Shown: positions 46,041 through 54,395 of the stretch, in pieces
How positions within the stretch are numbered: the first letter of the stretch is position 1
Layout: each line of letters starts with the position of its first letter
Assembly (NCBI GenBank): GCA_963830165.1
Contig: CAWHKZ010000005.1
Location: 372,001 to 436,000, forward strand
Direction of reading: 5' to 3'
Length of the DNA: 64,000 bases
Source: Bog-756 sp963830165
GTDB lineage: Bacteria; Actinomycetota; Acidimicrobiia; Acidimicrobiales; RAAP-2
Position numbers and translations under genes: made by a program
Notes under the pieces: generated by a model
What the model was told of the DNA's origin: nothing
Seen by the model: only the letters and a program-made list of their open reading frames with translations
Databases searched by the model: none

Positions 46041-46463
46041 ATGGCGACGGGATCGAAGACGACCGACCTCAAGGACATCTGGCTGTTCTCGGGCTGCAGC
46101 GGCTCGGAGCTCCGCAAGATCAGGGCGTCGCTCGACGCACTGACCGTGCCGGCCGGCAAGGTCCTCGTCGAGGAGGGCCGCATCGGCCAGGAGTTCTTCA
46201 TCATCGTCTCGGGCACGGCCAAGGTGACCCGGAACGGCAGGAAGGTGGCCACCCTCGGAGCCGGCAGCCACTTCGGCGAGCTGGCGCTGCTGGACCGTCG
46301 GCCCCGCTCGGCCTCCGTCGTCAGCGAGACGGACATGGACGTGCTGGTGATGTCCCAGCGTCAGTTCAACGGGCTGCTCGAGTCGGTGCCGACGATCGCC
46401 CGCAAGATGCTGTCGGCCCTGGCCACGCGCTTGCGCGAGGCCGACGCCAAAGCCTTCGGCTGA
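46041..46463 (+). CDS. Cyclic-nucleotide-binding domain protein
   Basis: 140 residues, a lone cNMP-binding (Crp-type) domain without a DNA-binding HTH. SGCSGSELRKIRASLDALTVPAGKVLVEEGRIGQEFFIIVSGTAKVTRNGRKVATLGAGSHFGELALLDRRPRSASV carries the phosphate-binding cassette FGELALL..RPRSAS. Probably a cAMP sensor acting through a partner protein; the partner is unknown. ATG 46041; a GTG two codons earlier is possible. Convergent with the EtfD-like gene. Confidence 0.9.
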   Translation: MATGSKTTDLKDIWLFSGCSGSELRKIRASLDALTVPAGKVLVEEGRIGQEFFIIVSGTAKVTRNGRKVATLGAGSHFGELALLDRRPRSASVVSETDMDVLVMSQRQFNGLLESVPTIARKMLSALATRLREADAKAFG

Positions 46464-46529
46464 GGCCCTGCGGCCGCTCGGGTCCGCCCGACCGACCGGT
46501 TCTCGTCCGGGCCCGCGACGCGGTCGCGC

Positions 46530-48638
46530 TCACTCCTCGGTGGTCGGATCCTCGGCCGGCGCCGGCTGGGCCTCCGTCGGCGCAGGGGCACCGACGGCCA
46601 CCGGCTGTCCCATCGACTCCTCGAGCAGCTGGGACAGGTCGAGAACGCGGACGTCGTCCTCCTTGGCGTTGGCCCGGACGGCGTCGTCCAGCATGATCAT
46701 GCAGTAGGGACAGGCGGTCGAGACCACGTCGGCGCCGGTGCCGATGGCCTCGTTGGTCCGCTCCATGTTGACCCGGGTCCCGATGTTCTCCTCGAGCCAC
46801 ATGCGGGCGCCGCCGGCGCCACAGCAGAACCCGCGCTCGCGGCACCGCTTCATCTCGATCTGCTTGGCCCCGGGGATGGCGTCGATGACCGAGCGCGGCT
46901 CGTCGAACACCCGGTTGTGGCGGCCCAGGTAGCAGGGGTCGTGGTAGGTGACCGAACCCGCGTAGCCACCGCCGGGGGTGAGCTTGCCGGCCTGGACCAG
47001 GTGGTCGAGCAGCTGGCTGTGGTGGATGACCTCGAAGTTCCCACCGAGGGCCGGGTACTCATTGGCCAGCGAATTGAAGCAGTGGGGGCAGGTGGCGATG
47101 ACCTTCTTGACCCCCGCGTCGTTGAGCGTCTCGATGTTCTTCATCGCCTGCTCCTGGTACAGATACTCGTTGCCGAGGCGCCGCACCGGGTCGCCGGTGC
47201 ACGACTCCTTCGGGCCGAGGATGCCGAAGGTCACGCCGGCCCGATGGAGCATGCGCGCCGTGGCCTGGGCGCCCTTGCGGGCCCGCTCGTCGAGGGAGCC
47301 GGCGCAGCCCACCCAGTAGAGGTACTCGATGTCGTCGGGGATCGTGCCGCTGATCACCGGGACCTCGAAGTCGAGCGACTGGATCCAGTCGGTGCGCTTG
47401 GAGGCGCCGAGGCCCCACGGGTCGCCCTGGTTCTCGACATTGCGGAGCATCAGGCCCGCCTCGGACGGGAACTCGGACTCCATCAGCACCTGGTACCGGC
47501 GCATGTCGACGATGGTGTCGATGTGCTCGATGTCGACCGGGCACTCCTCCACACAGGCCCCGCAGGTCGTGCAGGACCACAGGACGTCGGGGTCGATGAC
47601 GTTGGGGACCAGGTTCTCGACCTCGACACCGGCGGCCCGGTTCCGCTGCATGACCCGGTCGGCGTTGGCGAACATGTTGTCGCGCAGTTCCATGATGAGG
47701 AGCTTCGGCGAGAGGGGCTTGCCGGTGTTCCAGGCCGGGCACTGGGACTGGCAGCGCCCGCACTCGGTGCAGGTGGCCAGGTCGAGCAGCTGCTTCCACG
47801 AGAAGTCCTCGATGCGGCCGGCGCCGAACACGACCTCGTCGTCGTCGCCCACGTCCTCCATGGACATGTCGGGGGTGGAGGCCAGCGCGCCCAGGGCCCG
47901 TGGCCGGCGGGAGGTGGCCACGTTGATCGGGGCCAGGAAGATGTGCAGGTGCTTCGAGTAGGCGACGAACACCAGGAAGCCCATGATGATGGCGATGTTC
48001 AGCAGTAGCGCGGTCGTCTCGATGACGCTGTTCACGCCGGTGCCCAGCGGGTGCAGCAGCTTGGCGATGCCGTGGGAGGCGAAGGCGCCCCAGCCGTAGG
48101 GGAAGTTGCCGGTGTTGACCTGGGCGGCCCGGTACAGCAGGAGCGAGATGATGACTCCGGAGATGGCCAGCAGCACCAGCCACGCCGCACCGGTGTGCGA
48201 TCCGAAGAACCGGGAGCGCCGGTTCTCCCGCTTGGGCGAGTGCTTGACCCGGATGATCACGAAGGTGGCCAGCGACAGAAGCACGGCCACGGCGAAGAAG
48301 TCCTCCAGGAACCCGATGAACTCCCACCGGCCGATGATCGGGATGTGGAAGTTGCGCTGGAAGAGACAGCCGAACGCCTCGATGATGGTGAGGATCAGGA
48401 TGGTGAAGCCCCACATCGTGAAGAAGTGGGCCATGCCGGGCACGGTCCACTGCAGCAGCTTCTTCTGGCCGGCGACTTCGACCAGCTCGGCCTTGATCCG
48501 CTTCGGGATGTCCTTGGCCCGGCTGGGCACGGCGGGCTGCCCGGCGGTCACGAGGCGGCCCAACCAGAAGAACCGCCGACCCGCGATGGCGAGCATCACG
48601 ACCGTGATGAGGAGCCCGATGCTGATTCTGACTGCCAC
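46530..48638 (-). CDS. EtfD-like membrane iron-sulfur oxidoreductase (heterodisulfide reductase-related)
   Basis: 702 residues. Five or so N-terminal helices (~1-250) of the nitrate-reductase-gamma type, then two 4Fe-4S motifs (CTECGRCQSQCP and CTTCGACVEECP), then two cysteine-rich CCG domains (CAGSLDERARKG... CPHCFNSLANEYP and YHDPCYLGRHNRV... RGFCCGAGGARMW... CPYCMIML). This order matches actinobacterial EtfD/FadF proteins, which pass electrons from fatty-acid beta-oxidation (via ETF) to the quinone pool. Ends in a disordered Pro/Ala/Glu tail. A standalone gene here. Confidence 0.9.
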   Translation of the reverse strand: MAVRISIGLLITVVMLAIAGRRFFWLGRLVTAGQPAVPSRAKDIPKRIKAELVEVAGQKKLLQWTVPGMAHFFTMWGFTILILTIIEAFGCLFQRNFHIPIIGRWEFIGFLEDFFAVAVLLSLATFVIIRVKHSPKRENRRSRFFGSHTGAAWLVLLAISGVIISLLLYRAAQVNTGNFPYGWGAFASHGIAKLLHPLGTGVNSVIETTALLLNIAIIMGFLVFVAYSKHLHIFLAPINVATSRRPRALGALASTPDMSMEDVGDDDEVVFGAGRIEDFSWKQLLDLATCTECGRCQSQCPAWNTGKPLSPKLLIMELRDNMFANADRVMQRNRAAGVEVENLVPNVIDPDVLWSCTTCGACVEECPVDIEHIDTIVDMRRYQVLMESEFPSEAGLMLRNVENQGDPWGLGASKRTDWIQSLDFEVPVISGTIPDDIEYLYWVGCAGSLDERARKGAQATARMLHRAGVTFGILGPKESCTGDPVRRLGNEYLYQEQAMKNIETLNDAGVKKVIATCPHCFNSLANEYPALGGNFEVIHHSQLLDHLVQAGKLTPGGGYAGSVTYHDPCYLGRHNRVFDEPRSVIDAIPGAKQIEMKRCRERGFCCGAGGARMWLEENIGTRVNMERTNEAIGTGADVVSTACPYCMIMLDDAVRANAKEDDVRVLDLSQLLEESMGQPVAVGAPAPTEAQPAPAEDPTTEE

Positions 48639-48711
48639 TGCGGATCCTCCTAGGAGTTACTGAAGGGTAACTACGTTAGCGGGGGCGGGGTGGGACCGGA
48701 AAATCCGGCGC

Positions 48712-49275
48712 TCAGGCGCGGAAGTTGTCCGTGTACCGGCTCGGCGTCGGGCCCCACTGGCCCTGGTACTTCGACTTCAGGCCGTCCGACCCATAGGGGT
48801 GCTCGGCGGATGTCGTCATCTCGAGGAAGCTGATCTGTCCGATCTTCATACTCGGGTAGACGGTGATGGGAAGGTTGGCCACGTTGGACAGCTCGAGGGT
48901 GAGGTGCCCGTCCCAGCCGGCGTCGACGAAGCCGGCCGTCGAGTGGATGAGGAGGCCCAGGCGCCCGAGCGACGACTTGCCCTCGAGGCGGGCGACGAGG
49001 TTGTCCGGCAGGGACACCTTCTCGATGGTGGAGCCGAGCACGAACTCGCCCGGGTGGAGGATCAGCGGGTCCTCGCCCACGTCGACCAGTTCGGTCAGGT
49101 CCTCCTGGTCCTCCCGGACGTCGATGACCCGGCTGGTGTGGTTGCGAAAGAGACGGAAGTAGCGGTCCACGTGCAGATCGACCGACGAGGGCTGGATGCA
49201 GGACTCGTCCAACGGGTCGATCGAGATGTGGCCGGCGGCGAGCGCCTCGCGGATGGAGCGGTCTGAGAGAACCAT
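48712..49275 (-). CDS. dcd: dCTP deaminase
   Basis: 187 residues from ATG 49275 (an upstream in-frame ATG at 49305 is less likely because family proteins start MVLSDRSI). Motifs: SIDPLDESCIQPSSVDLHV, VARLEGKSSLGRLGLLIHSTAGFVDAGWDGHLTLELSN and YPSMKIGQISFLEM, with the catalytic Glu in GFVDAGWDGHLTLE. Produces dUTP (or dUMP if bifunctional) from dCTP. The C-terminus SKYQGQWGPTPSRYTDNF closes the active site. Divergent from tRNA-Gly. Confidence 0.95.
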   Translation of the reverse strand: MVLSDRSIREALAAGHISIDPLDESCIQPSSVDLHVDRYFRLFRNHTSRVIDVREDQEDLTELVDVGEDPLILHPGEFVLGSTIEKVSLPDNLVARLEGKSSLGRLGLLIHSTAGFVDAGWDGHLTLELSNVANLPITVYPSMKIGQISFLEMTTSAEHPYGSDGLKSKYQGQWGPTPSRYTDNFRA

Positions 49276-49306
49276 GCCCGACAGACGATAGTGTGTTCTC
49301 CTCATC

Positions 49307-49378
49307 GTGGGTGTAGCTCAATGGTAGAGCGCCAGCTTCCCAAGCTGGACACGCGGGGTTCGATTCCCGTCACCCGCT
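49307..49378 (+). tRNA. tRNA-Gly (CCC) with an aberrant T stem
   Basis: Acceptor GTGGGTG pairs with CACCCGC (T-G wobble at position 2), D arm GCTCAATGGTAGAGC, anticodon arm CCAGC-TTCCCAA-GCTGG gives CCC. The T arm reads CGCGGGG-TTCGATT-CCCGT: one G more than the expected GCGGG, so either a base bulges or the lower two pairs mismatch. Recognisable, but the extra base may be an error. Confidence 0.85.
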
Positions 49379-49900
49379 CCGTGCCGGCGTCGCTGGTGAA
49401 GGGCAGTTTCCCGCCAGCGTGGCGAACCGAGGAGACTCGAAGGTTAGGCGGCCTGCCCCCGACGTGCTCCAGAGGATCAAGTGAGTCGCCACCGCGAGCG
49501 GTCGATCTGGGGGTCGAACCAAAAGCGGAACAGTAGGGCAGCGTCACTTGAACCGGCCTGGATCTGCTCAGCCTCGCCACCAGGCGTCCCCCCCCCCCGG
49601 CCCCTCGCACGAAGGACGAGAGGCTGGGGCCGGCCTGGACATGACAACGGGCGCCGAATTCAGGTGGTCTGCGAACCCACCTGATTCGGGCTGGAGCCAG
49701 TAGGCGCCGAGCCGCCTACCGCCGCGTCAAGGGCCGCCGCGGAGCAACCGACGGTGCTGTTTGGTCTGACTCACCACGTCCGCCCACCAAGGCCGGAGAG
49801 AGGCTTGCTTCGCCCATATTCGTATGTTACAAACCTATAGAAGTTACAAAGATAACGGGCTGACGTCCACCGGACCGGCCACCCAGAGCTAGGGGGAACC
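49379..49900. other. Non-coding region upstream of the alcohol dehydrogenase operon
   Basis: No gene recognised. Contains an 11-C homopolymer (49588-49598), GC-rich hairpin potential (GGCCCC near 49599 with GGGGCC near 49625), an inverted repeat CAGGTGG (49661-49667) / CCACCTG (49677-49683), and an AT-rich stretch (49815-49855) holding two direct copies of GTTACAAA (49826-49833, 49843-49850) with TATAGA between them. The last part is the best candidate for the operon's control region. Confidence 0.5.
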
Positions 49901-51010
49901 TTGAAGACCGACGCTGCAGTGCTGTGGAAGGTGGGGGGCAGTTGGGAGATCGAGGAGCTCGATCTCGACCCACCCAACGATCGCGAGGTGCTGGTCGAGC
50001 TGGCAGCGTCGGGGCTGTGTCACACCGACGATCACAGTGTCACCGGGGACGTCCCGACCTACCTCCCTTCGGTAGGTGGCCACGAGGGCGCAGGTGTCGT
50101 GGTCGAGGTGGGCAAGGAGGTGACCCGGGTGAAGCCGGGCGACCACGTAGTACTGACGGTGGTTCCGTCGTGTGGTCAGTGCCGTTGGTGCGCTAGCGGC
50201 CGGGGCAACCTGTGCGATCGGGGAGCGTGGGCCCTGGCCGGCAGCGCTCCGGATGGGACGTTCCGCCACCATCTCAAGGGACAGGACATCGGAAGCTTCT
50301 GTCAGCTCGGTGCCTTCTCCAAGTACGTGGTGACCAATGAGATCCAGGCCGTGAAGATCGACGATGACATCCCGCTCCATTTGGCAGCGTTGGTCGGCTG
50401 CGGAGTGACCACGGGGTTCGGGGCGGCCGTGCGGGTGGCCAAGGTCGAACCAGGCGATACCGTGGTTGTGGTCGGTACCGGAGGCGTGGGCATGAATGCC
50501 GTGCAGGGAGCCCGCATCGCCGGGGCGGCCCAGATCATCGCCGTGGACCCTGGCGACTTCAAGCGGGAGCAGGCACTCACGTTCGGTGCCCACCATGCGG
50601 TGGCATCGGTCGAGGACGCGACCGAACTGGTGAGCGAGCTCACCCAGGGAGTTGGGGCCGACAAGGCCATCATCTGCGTGGGCGTGGTCCGCGGCGACCT
50701 CATCGCTCCGGTGATGGGACTCGTGGCCAAGTCGGGCCGGGTGGTCATCACCGGCGTCTCCCCCATGAACGACACCGAGGTCACGCTTTCCCTGTTCGAC
50801 CTGGCCATGATGAACAAGGAACTGGTCGGCCACATCTTCGGCGAGGCCCGGGCCATCGCCGACTTCCCCAGGATCTTCAGCCTGTACAAGGAGGGTTCGC
50901 TGCGCCTCGACGAACTGGTCACCCGCACCTACCAGCTGGAGCAGATCAACGAGGGCTGGGACGACATGTGGGCCGGTAAGAACATCCGCGGCCTCATCAG
51001 GTTCTCGTAG
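49901..51010 (+). CDS. NDMA-dependent-type zinc alcohol dehydrogenase
   Basis: 369 residues. Medium-chain zinc ADH: catalytic zinc ligands in LAASGLCHTDDHSVTGD and GGHEGAGVVVEVG, structural zinc motif CGQCRWCASGRGNLC, Rossmann motif VVVVGTGGVGMNAVQGARIAGAAQIIAVD. The start (AAVLWKVGGSWEIEELDLDPP), the GAFSKYVVTNEIQAVKID block and the overall pattern match the actinobacterial NDMA-dependent ADH group, with tightly bound NAD(H). TTG start at 49901 after AGGGGGAA. First gene of a three-gene operon. Confidence 0.92.
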   Translation: MKTDAAVLWKVGGSWEIEELDLDPPNDREVLVELAASGLCHTDDHSVTGDVPTYLPSVGGHEGAGVVVEVGKEVTRVKPGDHVVLTVVPSCGQCRWCASGRGNLCDRGAWALAGSAPDGTFRHHLKGQDIGSFCQLGAFSKYVVTNEIQAVKIDDDIPLHLAALVGCGVTTGFGAAVRVAKVEPGDTVVVVGTGGVGMNAVQGARIAGAAQIIAVDPGDFKREQALTFGAHHAVASVEDATELVSELTQGVGADKAIICVGVVRGDLIAPVMGLVAKSGRVVITGVSPMNDTEVTLSLFDLAMMNKELVGHIFGEARAIADFPRIFSLYKEGSLRLDELVTRTYQLEQINEGWDDMWAGKNIRGLIRFS

Positions 51011-51012
51011 TC

Positions 51013-51456
51013 ATGGCGGATGCACCAGCCGCCAGCCCGAACTCCACGGCAGGCGCCTCCCCGGCCGACGCGGTTCGGCAGTTCCAGCAGGCCATCGGCC
51101 AAGGCGACTGGGACGCCGCCGCCCAGGTGCTGGCTCCTGACGTGGTGTTCCACGAAGCACCGACGCTGCCTTTCGGTGGCGATCATCACGGGGTGGACGG
51201 CTACCGCAAGTTGGCCGACACGTTCGCCGGGCTGGCCGATTTCGAGTTCAGCCCGATGATGGAGCTGCTCACCACCGATCAGGGCGTCGTCGTCGTGCGA
51301 GGCGCGTTCACGGTGACCGGCAAGGCGACCGGGCGGAGCGCCACTACCCCCTTCGCCGAGTTCTATCTGGTGAAGGACGGCCTCATCGCCGATGTGGACG
51401 TCTTCTACTGGGACGAGGCTGCCGTCATCGACGCTCTTGTCGAGGAGGCGAAGTGA
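51013..51456 (+). CDS. SnoaL/NTF2-like protein in the alcohol oxidation operon
   Basis: 147 residues. NTF2-like cone fold pattern: ADAVRQFQQAIGQGDWDAAAQVLAPDVVFHEAPTLPFGGDHHGVDGYRKLADTFAGL, then VVVVRGAFTVTGKATGRSATTPFAEFYLVKDGLIADVDVFYWD. Two bases after the ADH stop, and its own stop overlaps the ALDH start (GTGA), so it is part of the pathway. It may be a hydratase/isomerase or a binding protein for the ADH substrate or product; not determinable here. Confidence 0.85.
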   Translation: MADAPAASPNSTAGASPADAVRQFQQAIGQGDWDAAAQVLAPDVVFHEAPTLPFGGDHHGVDGYRKLADTFAGLADFEFSPMMELLTTDQGVVVVRGAFTVTGKATGRSATTPFAEFYLVKDGLIADVDVFYWDEAAVIDALVEEAK

Positions 51457-52910
51457 ATTACGACCCCAACGCGCTGGCCGAACAGCTACCTGTCGGCCTT
51501 CTGATCGGAGGCGAGTGGGTCCATCAGTCCTCCGGTGGCACCATTCCCCATGTCAACCCGGCTACCGGCCGCGTCCAGCAACAGATCACGGTGGCCGGCG
51601 ACCGCGAAGTGGACGATGCGGTGGCAGCGGCCCGCTGGGCGTTGCCGACATGGAGGTCCCTGGCTCCTCAGGCTCGAGCAGCCCAGTTGCGACGGGTGGC
51701 TCAAGGCCTACGGGACCGGGCCGACGAGTTGGGCACCATCACCACCCTCGAGAACGGCACGCTCCACCAGTTCGCGTCATCGTTCGTCGAGTTCGGTGCG
51801 TCGTGGTTCGACTACTACGCCGGATGGACCGACAAGTTGCACGGTGCCCACATCCCATTCCCGGGATCGCTCGATTACACCATCCTGGAACCGTACGGCG
51901 TGGTCGGGATCTTCCTCACCTGGAACGGACCCACCGGTTCCATCGGGATGAAGGCCGCTGCGGCCCTGGCCGCTGGGTGCACCATCGTCATCAAGACCCC
52001 GGAGCTGGCCCCGTTCTCCACCAACGTCTTCGGGTCCATCTGCGCCGATGCCGGCCTCCCCCCGGGGGTCGTCAACATCTTGAGTGGTGCGTCGGACACG
52101 GGGTACGCACTCGTTCGCCACCCGGGTGTCGACAAGATCAGCTTCACGGGAGGTCCCGAGACGGCCAAGGCAATCCAAGCGGCGTGCGCTGAGTCGTTGA
52201 CCCCCTTGGTGCTCGAACTCGGGGGCAAGTCGGCCAACATCGTGTTCCCCGACGCCGACATCGACCGCGTCGTGGCCGACAGTGCGGCCGGCATCTGCGG
52301 CCTGCAGGGTCAAGTGTGCAATGCACCGACCCGCCTGCTGGTGCACCGCTCGCGCTACGACGAGGTGGTGGACCGGGTAGTGGCGGCGCTGGAAGGCGTC
52401 ACCGTGGGCGATCCGTTCGACGACACCAGCGGCATGGGTCCGGTGATCAGCGAGCGGGCGGCCGACCGCATAATGGGCGTCATCGACGAGGCCAAGGCGG
52501 AGGACGGCACGCAGCTCCTGTTCGGAGGGCGACGATTGGATGGTGATGGGTTCTACGTCACTCCCACCGTCTTCGGAGTGTCGTCGAACGCCAGCTCGCT
52601 GGCCCAACGCGAGGTGTTCGGCCCCGTACTGGCGACTCTGAGCTTTGACGACGAGGACGAGGCGGTGTCCATGGCCAACGATTCGGTCTATGGGTTGGCT
52701 GCCTACCTCCACACCAGTGATCTCTCCCGGGCACACCGGATGGCCGCCCAGCTCGACGCCGGCAGCATTGGGGTCAACGGGGGTACCGGCCTGGCTGGTC
52801 CGGTGGCACCGTTCGGGGGCTTCAAGCGGAGCGGGTACGGCAAGGAGGGTGGTGTCGAGGGGATCCTCGAGTACATCCGGACCAAGAACGTGAACATCTT
52901 GCTGGGGTAG
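51453..52910 (+). CDS. Aldehyde dehydrogenase (NAD+)
   Basis: 485 residues. Motifs: PYGVVGIFLTWNGPTGSIGMKAAAALAAGCTIVIKTPELAPF, FTGGPETAKAI, VLELGGKSANIVFPDADID, catalytic Cys in CGLQGQVCNAPTRLLV and the late EVFGPVLATLSFDDEDEAV. The residue pattern QGQVC resembles actinobacterial aldehyde dehydrogenases paired with NDMA-type ADH. It oxidises the aldehyde made by the upstream ADH. Last gene of the operon; no terminator is clear. Confidence 0.94.
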   Translation: MNYDPNALAEQLPVGLLIGGEWVHQSSGGTIPHVNPATGRVQQQITVAGDREVDDAVAAARWALPTWRSLAPQARAAQLRRVAQGLRDRADELGTITTLENGTLHQFASSFVEFGASWFDYYAGWTDKLHGAHIPFPGSLDYTILEPYGVVGIFLTWNGPTGSIGMKAAAALAAGCTIVIKTPELAPFSTNVFGSICADAGLPPGVVNILSGASDTGYALVRHPGVDKISFTGGPETAKAIQAACAESLTPLVLELGGKSANIVFPDADIDRVVADSAAGICGLQGQVCNAPTRLLVHRSRYDEVVDRVVAALEGVTVGDPFDDTSGMGPVISERAADRIMGVIDEAKAEDGTQLLFGGRRLDGDGFYVTPTVFGVSSNASSLAQREVFGPVLATLSFDDEDEAVSMANDSVYGLAAYLHTSDLSRAHRMAAQLDAGSIGVNGGTGLAGPVAPFGGFKRSGYGKEGGVEGILEYIRTKNVNILLG

Positions 52911-53129
52911 TCACCCGGTGACCCTGGTCTCGGCATGCTCCCAGCGCTGTACAGGATGCGCTTCGACGCCAGAAGGATCAGATGTGTAATTGCCGATCAG
53001 GGGCCACTTCGTCCATCAGGACGCCGCCGGACAGTCCACTTCGCCGACATTGTGCCGAAGGACAACCTCAGTCTGGACGAAAGGTGGTCCGGCTGCCAAT
53101 GTGGCGCTTCAGCCCGAACGGCGCTGCGT

Positions 53130-53612
53130 TCAACCTCGGGCCGCGGCCTCGATCGCGGCGATGTCGATCTTCGTCATGGTCATCATCGCATCCATCGCCC
53201 GTTTTGCAGCGGCCTCGTCGTCGCTGCTCATCGCCTCCAGCAAGGCTCGAGGCGTGATCTGCCACGAGAAGCCCCACCGGTCTCTGCACCAGCCACAGGC
53301 GCTCTCTTCCCCGCCGCTGTCGACGATCGCGTTCCAGTACCGGTCGGTCTCAGCCTGGTCGTCGGTCAGCACCATGAAGCTGACGGCCTCGTTCGGAACG
53401 AAGTTCGGCCCACCGTTTAGACCCACGAACGGTCGGCCGAGCACGGTGAACTCGACCGTGAGCTCGTTCCCGGCCGATCCGTCCGGGTAATCCGAAGGAG
53501 CGGGCCGGGCCGCGTCGACGTGGCTGTCGGGAAAGGTCCTCGCGTAGAACTCAGCTGCCCCGCGGGCCTCACCGTGATCGAACCACAAGCAGGTTGCCAG
53601 TTTGTCGGACAT
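53130..53612 (-). CDS. PhnB-like VOC superfamily protein
   Basis: 160 residues from ATG 53612 with GAGGTG upstream. MSDKLATCLWFDHGEARGAAEFYARTFPDSHV, LTVEFTVLGRPFVGLNGGPNFVPNEAVSFMVLTDDQAETDRYWNAIVDSGGEESACGWCRDRWGFSWQITPRAL matches the PhnB/3-demethylubiquinone methyltransferase-like VOC group. Function in this group is unsettled; a small-molecule binding or lyase role is possible. Divergent from the next gene. Confidence 0.9.
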   Translation of the reverse strand: MSDKLATCLWFDHGEARGAAEFYARTFPDSHVDAARPAPSDYPDGSAGNELTVEFTVLGRPFVGLNGGPNFVPNEAVSFMVLTDDQAETDRYWNAIVDSGGEESACGWCRDRWGFSWQITPRALLEAMSSDDEAAAKRAMDAMMTMTKIDIAAIEAAARG

Positions 53613-53860
53613 GCAACACCTCGCCTCACTCTCGGGAGCTGAGAACGGCTTTCCCGAGCCGCCCTGTTGGCCTTCTTCATTCCCCGTAGCAACGTGGTCA
53701 GTCCATCCCCACGACGTCGCCACCTGGCCCCGTTCCTACAGCGGCACCGTCGCGGGGATCGGCGGTGTCCCGCGCGCCGATCCATCGTAACGAAGGAACC
53801 CATGACCCGGCAGCCGGTCAATTCCAGCACGTGGTAGGCGCTGTGCGGGATGATCTGGCC

Positions 53861-54304
53861 ATGCTCCAAGTCTCCGATCTGCTCGCACGGGAAGCGATCC
53901 GCGATCTGGTGATCCGCTACAACTCCTACGGCGACAGCGGGCTCTTCGATCGCATGATCGGGCTCTTCGCGCCGGACGCGATCGTCGAGATCGATGGAGT
54001 TGCCTACCAAGGTCTCGACGAACTTCGGCGGCTATTCGGGGGTGTGCCCGAACGGACATCGAAGCCGGGGGGACGTCCCGCCTACCTCCGCCATTGCACC
54101 GCCACGCACCAGATCGATCTGGTGGACGACACAACGGCCACCGGACGGTGCTACTTCTTCGTGCTGACTGCGGTCGGATTGGACCATTGGGGCCGTTACC
54201 TGGACGAATACCGCGTGGTCGAAGGGGAGTGGCGCTTCGCTCGACGTCGAGTCCTGACCGACGCGCTGAGTCCGCACTCCATCTTTGCCCACCGGCAAGA
54301 GTGA
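53861..54304 (+). CDS. SnoaL-like (NTF2 fold) protein
   Basis: 147 residues from ATG 53861 (an in-frame GTG at 53843 is possible). Pattern DLLAREAIRDLVIRYNSYGDSGLFDRMIGLFAPDAIVEIDG, HCTATHQIDLVDDTTATGRCYFFVLTAVGLDHWGRYLDEYRVVEGEWRFARRRV is typical of SnoaL_4 proteins, which include small dehydratases and cyclases. Substrate unknown. The second SnoaL-like protein within 3 kb, but not close to the first in sequence. Confidence 0.85.
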   Translation: MLQVSDLLAREAIRDLVIRYNSYGDSGLFDRMIGLFAPDAIVEIDGVAYQGLDELRRLFGGVPERTSKPGGRPAYLRHCTATHQIDLVDDTTATGRCYFFVLTAVGLDHWGRYLDEYRVVEGEWRFARRRVLTDALSPHSIFAHRQE

Positions 54305-54395
54305 ACCGGAACAGAGTGCGCGTGAGGCCCGGGTCGGTCCCCTCACCGTGTGCGTGCCGGTCCTCCAGACGGTGGCAGGCTGCCGCGCCGACCGG

